The notes beneath the pieces were generated by a model. That model was not told where the DNA came from and ran no database searches. It saw only the letters and a program-made list of their open reading frames with translations. The position numbers were made by a program, and so were the translations under genes. From Viscum album (lineage: Eukaryota; Streptophyta; Magnoliopsida; Santalales; Viscaceae): a stretch of 64,000 bases of DNA. The stretch spans positions 1,541,524,868 to 1,541,588,867 of the forward strand of contig OY728122.1 in NCBI GenBank assembly GCA_963277665.1, read 5' to 3'. Shown here piece by piece: positions 62,761 through 64,000 of this stretch (position 1 is the first letter of the stretch; the number at the start of each line of letters is the position of its first letter).

Positions 62761-64000
62761 ATGCCTCCATGATGACAACCAGCTAGGAAACCAGTTTTGG
62801 CTCAGGATGATGATCTGATAAGTGAAGAGGCCTTAGTTTAGGGTATATCCCACAAGATTTATTCTCAGTTTGGGAAGGTAGCATCCACTCCACCTATTGA
62901 GCGTCAAATTTTCCTAGTAGAGAAGGTTGAGGATACACACAAGATTACAGAATTCCACAAATTCTAGAGGAAGAGGCCACTCAGGTTTATAAGAAAGAAA
63001 TATTCATAGGTAGATTAGGATTGGTATGATTAGATTATACATATCGTCTGTCTTGTTTAGACTTCTAAGGATTGTGTGGTTGTGCTCGAAGCTATCCTTT
63101 TCAATATAACAGCTGGGTGTTGGTGGAGTGTTGTTAATCAGATTCACGATGAGTCGACACTCTCATGTCCGGAATTACAGTAGTTGTTTTTTGAGGATTA
63201 CTAACCCTCTTACATGAGCTCAATTCATATTCAAAAGGTTTTGGAGATGCATCATAGCGGTATGATGGTGGATAAGTATGCAACGAGGTTCAAAGGCCTT
63301 ACCTGGTACTCTCTTGACATGATTCGGGATGACTATTTCAAAGAATAAAAATTTGAGTAGGGAAACCAAAGAGATATTTTTACTATATTTTTCCTTTTTG
63401 CATCCCCACCTATATTGGGGGTGCAATATCAGGAACTAGTGATAGATAAATTTTTATCAAAGGGATGCCAGATAGCAGGATCCGACAGTGGACATCATGA
63501 AGCTGATTTGTCTGTATCAGCGAGAAGGTGCTAGTCAGTGGGATCTATGCAGATGAGGATCTTTCACGATCACACTCTTGATAATGGTAATATTGTATAG
63601 GGAAAACAAAAATAACCAAGGTATCCCATAGAGGGTAGATGTTATGCTTGTGATGGTTTAGGTCACATAATGTGTTATTGTGTGACCAAATGTGCTAAAG
63701 AGCACAACCTGTTAGTTGATGGACCGCCAAGACAGAGGTAGTGCCTCGATCAGGGATCTCCAATGTGTGGGATGGGTGGTCCCCAGGGAGGTGGAGCTAT
63801 TATAGGGACATGAAGAACTATATGTGGTGGAAAATTCTATGATATCCTTCCACCACCACCACCATTAGGAATCCCATGTTTGGACTAGGTAACTGGTGGT
63901 CAGGGTCACAAATAACTGTAGGCTCTAGAAACTTATGACCCCGCAATTCATGAGATGATTAGAGGTATGATCTATTTTTATTAAACACTTTATATAGTAG
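62761..64000 (+). pseudogene. Ty3/gypsy gag remnant, continues beyond the window
   Basis: Gag forms the particle that packages the retroelement RNA. A plausible start is the ATG at 62761. Fragments in shifting frames follow, including a Retrotrans_gag-like block (about 63105-63345) with AGCWWSVVNQIHDE, then YMSSIHIQKVLEMHHSGMMV, KYATRFKGLTWYS and IRDDYFKE. A zinc knuckle CYACDGLGHIMCYC (CX2CX4HX4C, 63640-63681) follows. Several stops (for example in LQ*LFFEDY*PSY) show decay. Protease and RT would lie past 64000. Family assignment rests on the gag block and knuckle order only. Confidence 0.75.
63640..63681 (+). other. CCHC zinc knuckle of the gypsy gag
   Basis: Encodes CX2CX4HX4C with all four metal ligands present, despite decay elsewhere in gag. 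Confidence 0.85.

Overview
The window is AT-rich repeat DNA from the nuclear genome of a flowering plant, probably a dicot. The species cannot be fixed. I recognise no host protein-coding gene, tRNA or rRNA. Everything I can identify comes from transposable elements: a CACTA (En/Spm) DNA transposon, a Ty1/copia retrotransposon of Sirevirus type, a LINE, a Ty3/gypsy gag region, and a family of long AT-rich repeats that behave like very long, decayed LTRs. Most of the longer open frames have no recognisable relatives or sit inside simple or palindromic repeats, so I did not call them genes.

Region 1 (1-21.5 kb, resumed at 21.5-25.9 and 36.2-36.75 kb) is built from at least five diverged copies of one repeat of about 5 kb. 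Direct copies lie at about 1-3339, 12855-19658 and 21550-36747. Inverted copies lie at about 4221-9772 and 11.9-12.8 kb. The termini look like TGTAGTAAC...GTTGTTACA, and the copies share blocks of minisatellites and two CpG-rich motifs. A 1.73-kb LINE derivative with a 13-bp target duplication interrupts one copy (16722-18455). A copia element interrupts another (25868-36179), and the remaining copies give the empty-site sequence for both insertions.

Region 2 (36.75-42.2 kb) has nothing coding. Its right part resembles, in inverted orientation, the region just upstream of the gypsy gag near 62 kb.

Region 3 (42230-52036) is a nearly full-length 9.8-kb CACTA element with matching terminal inverted repeats and palindromic subterminal repeats. 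It carries a TNP2-type transposase frame with eight in-frame stops and no frameshift, and a second gene joining a Ptta/En-Spm (TNP1-like) part to a ULP1-like (C48) part.

Region 4 (47814-61485) is a recent tandem duplication of about 6.84 kb, roughly 1% diverged by eye. It copies the 3' half of the CACTA element plus 2.6 kb of flank. The right breakpoint falls inside the last unit of a 49-bp minisatellite. The two copies have gathered different disabling mutations since.

Region 5 (61.5-64 kb) holds a decayed gypsy leader and gag with a CCHC zinc knuckle, cut by the window end.

All coding remnants are broken, so nothing here is likely to work autonomously. The history can be ordered: the long repeats first, then copia and LINE insertion into them; separately the CACTA insertion, followed by the tandem duplication.
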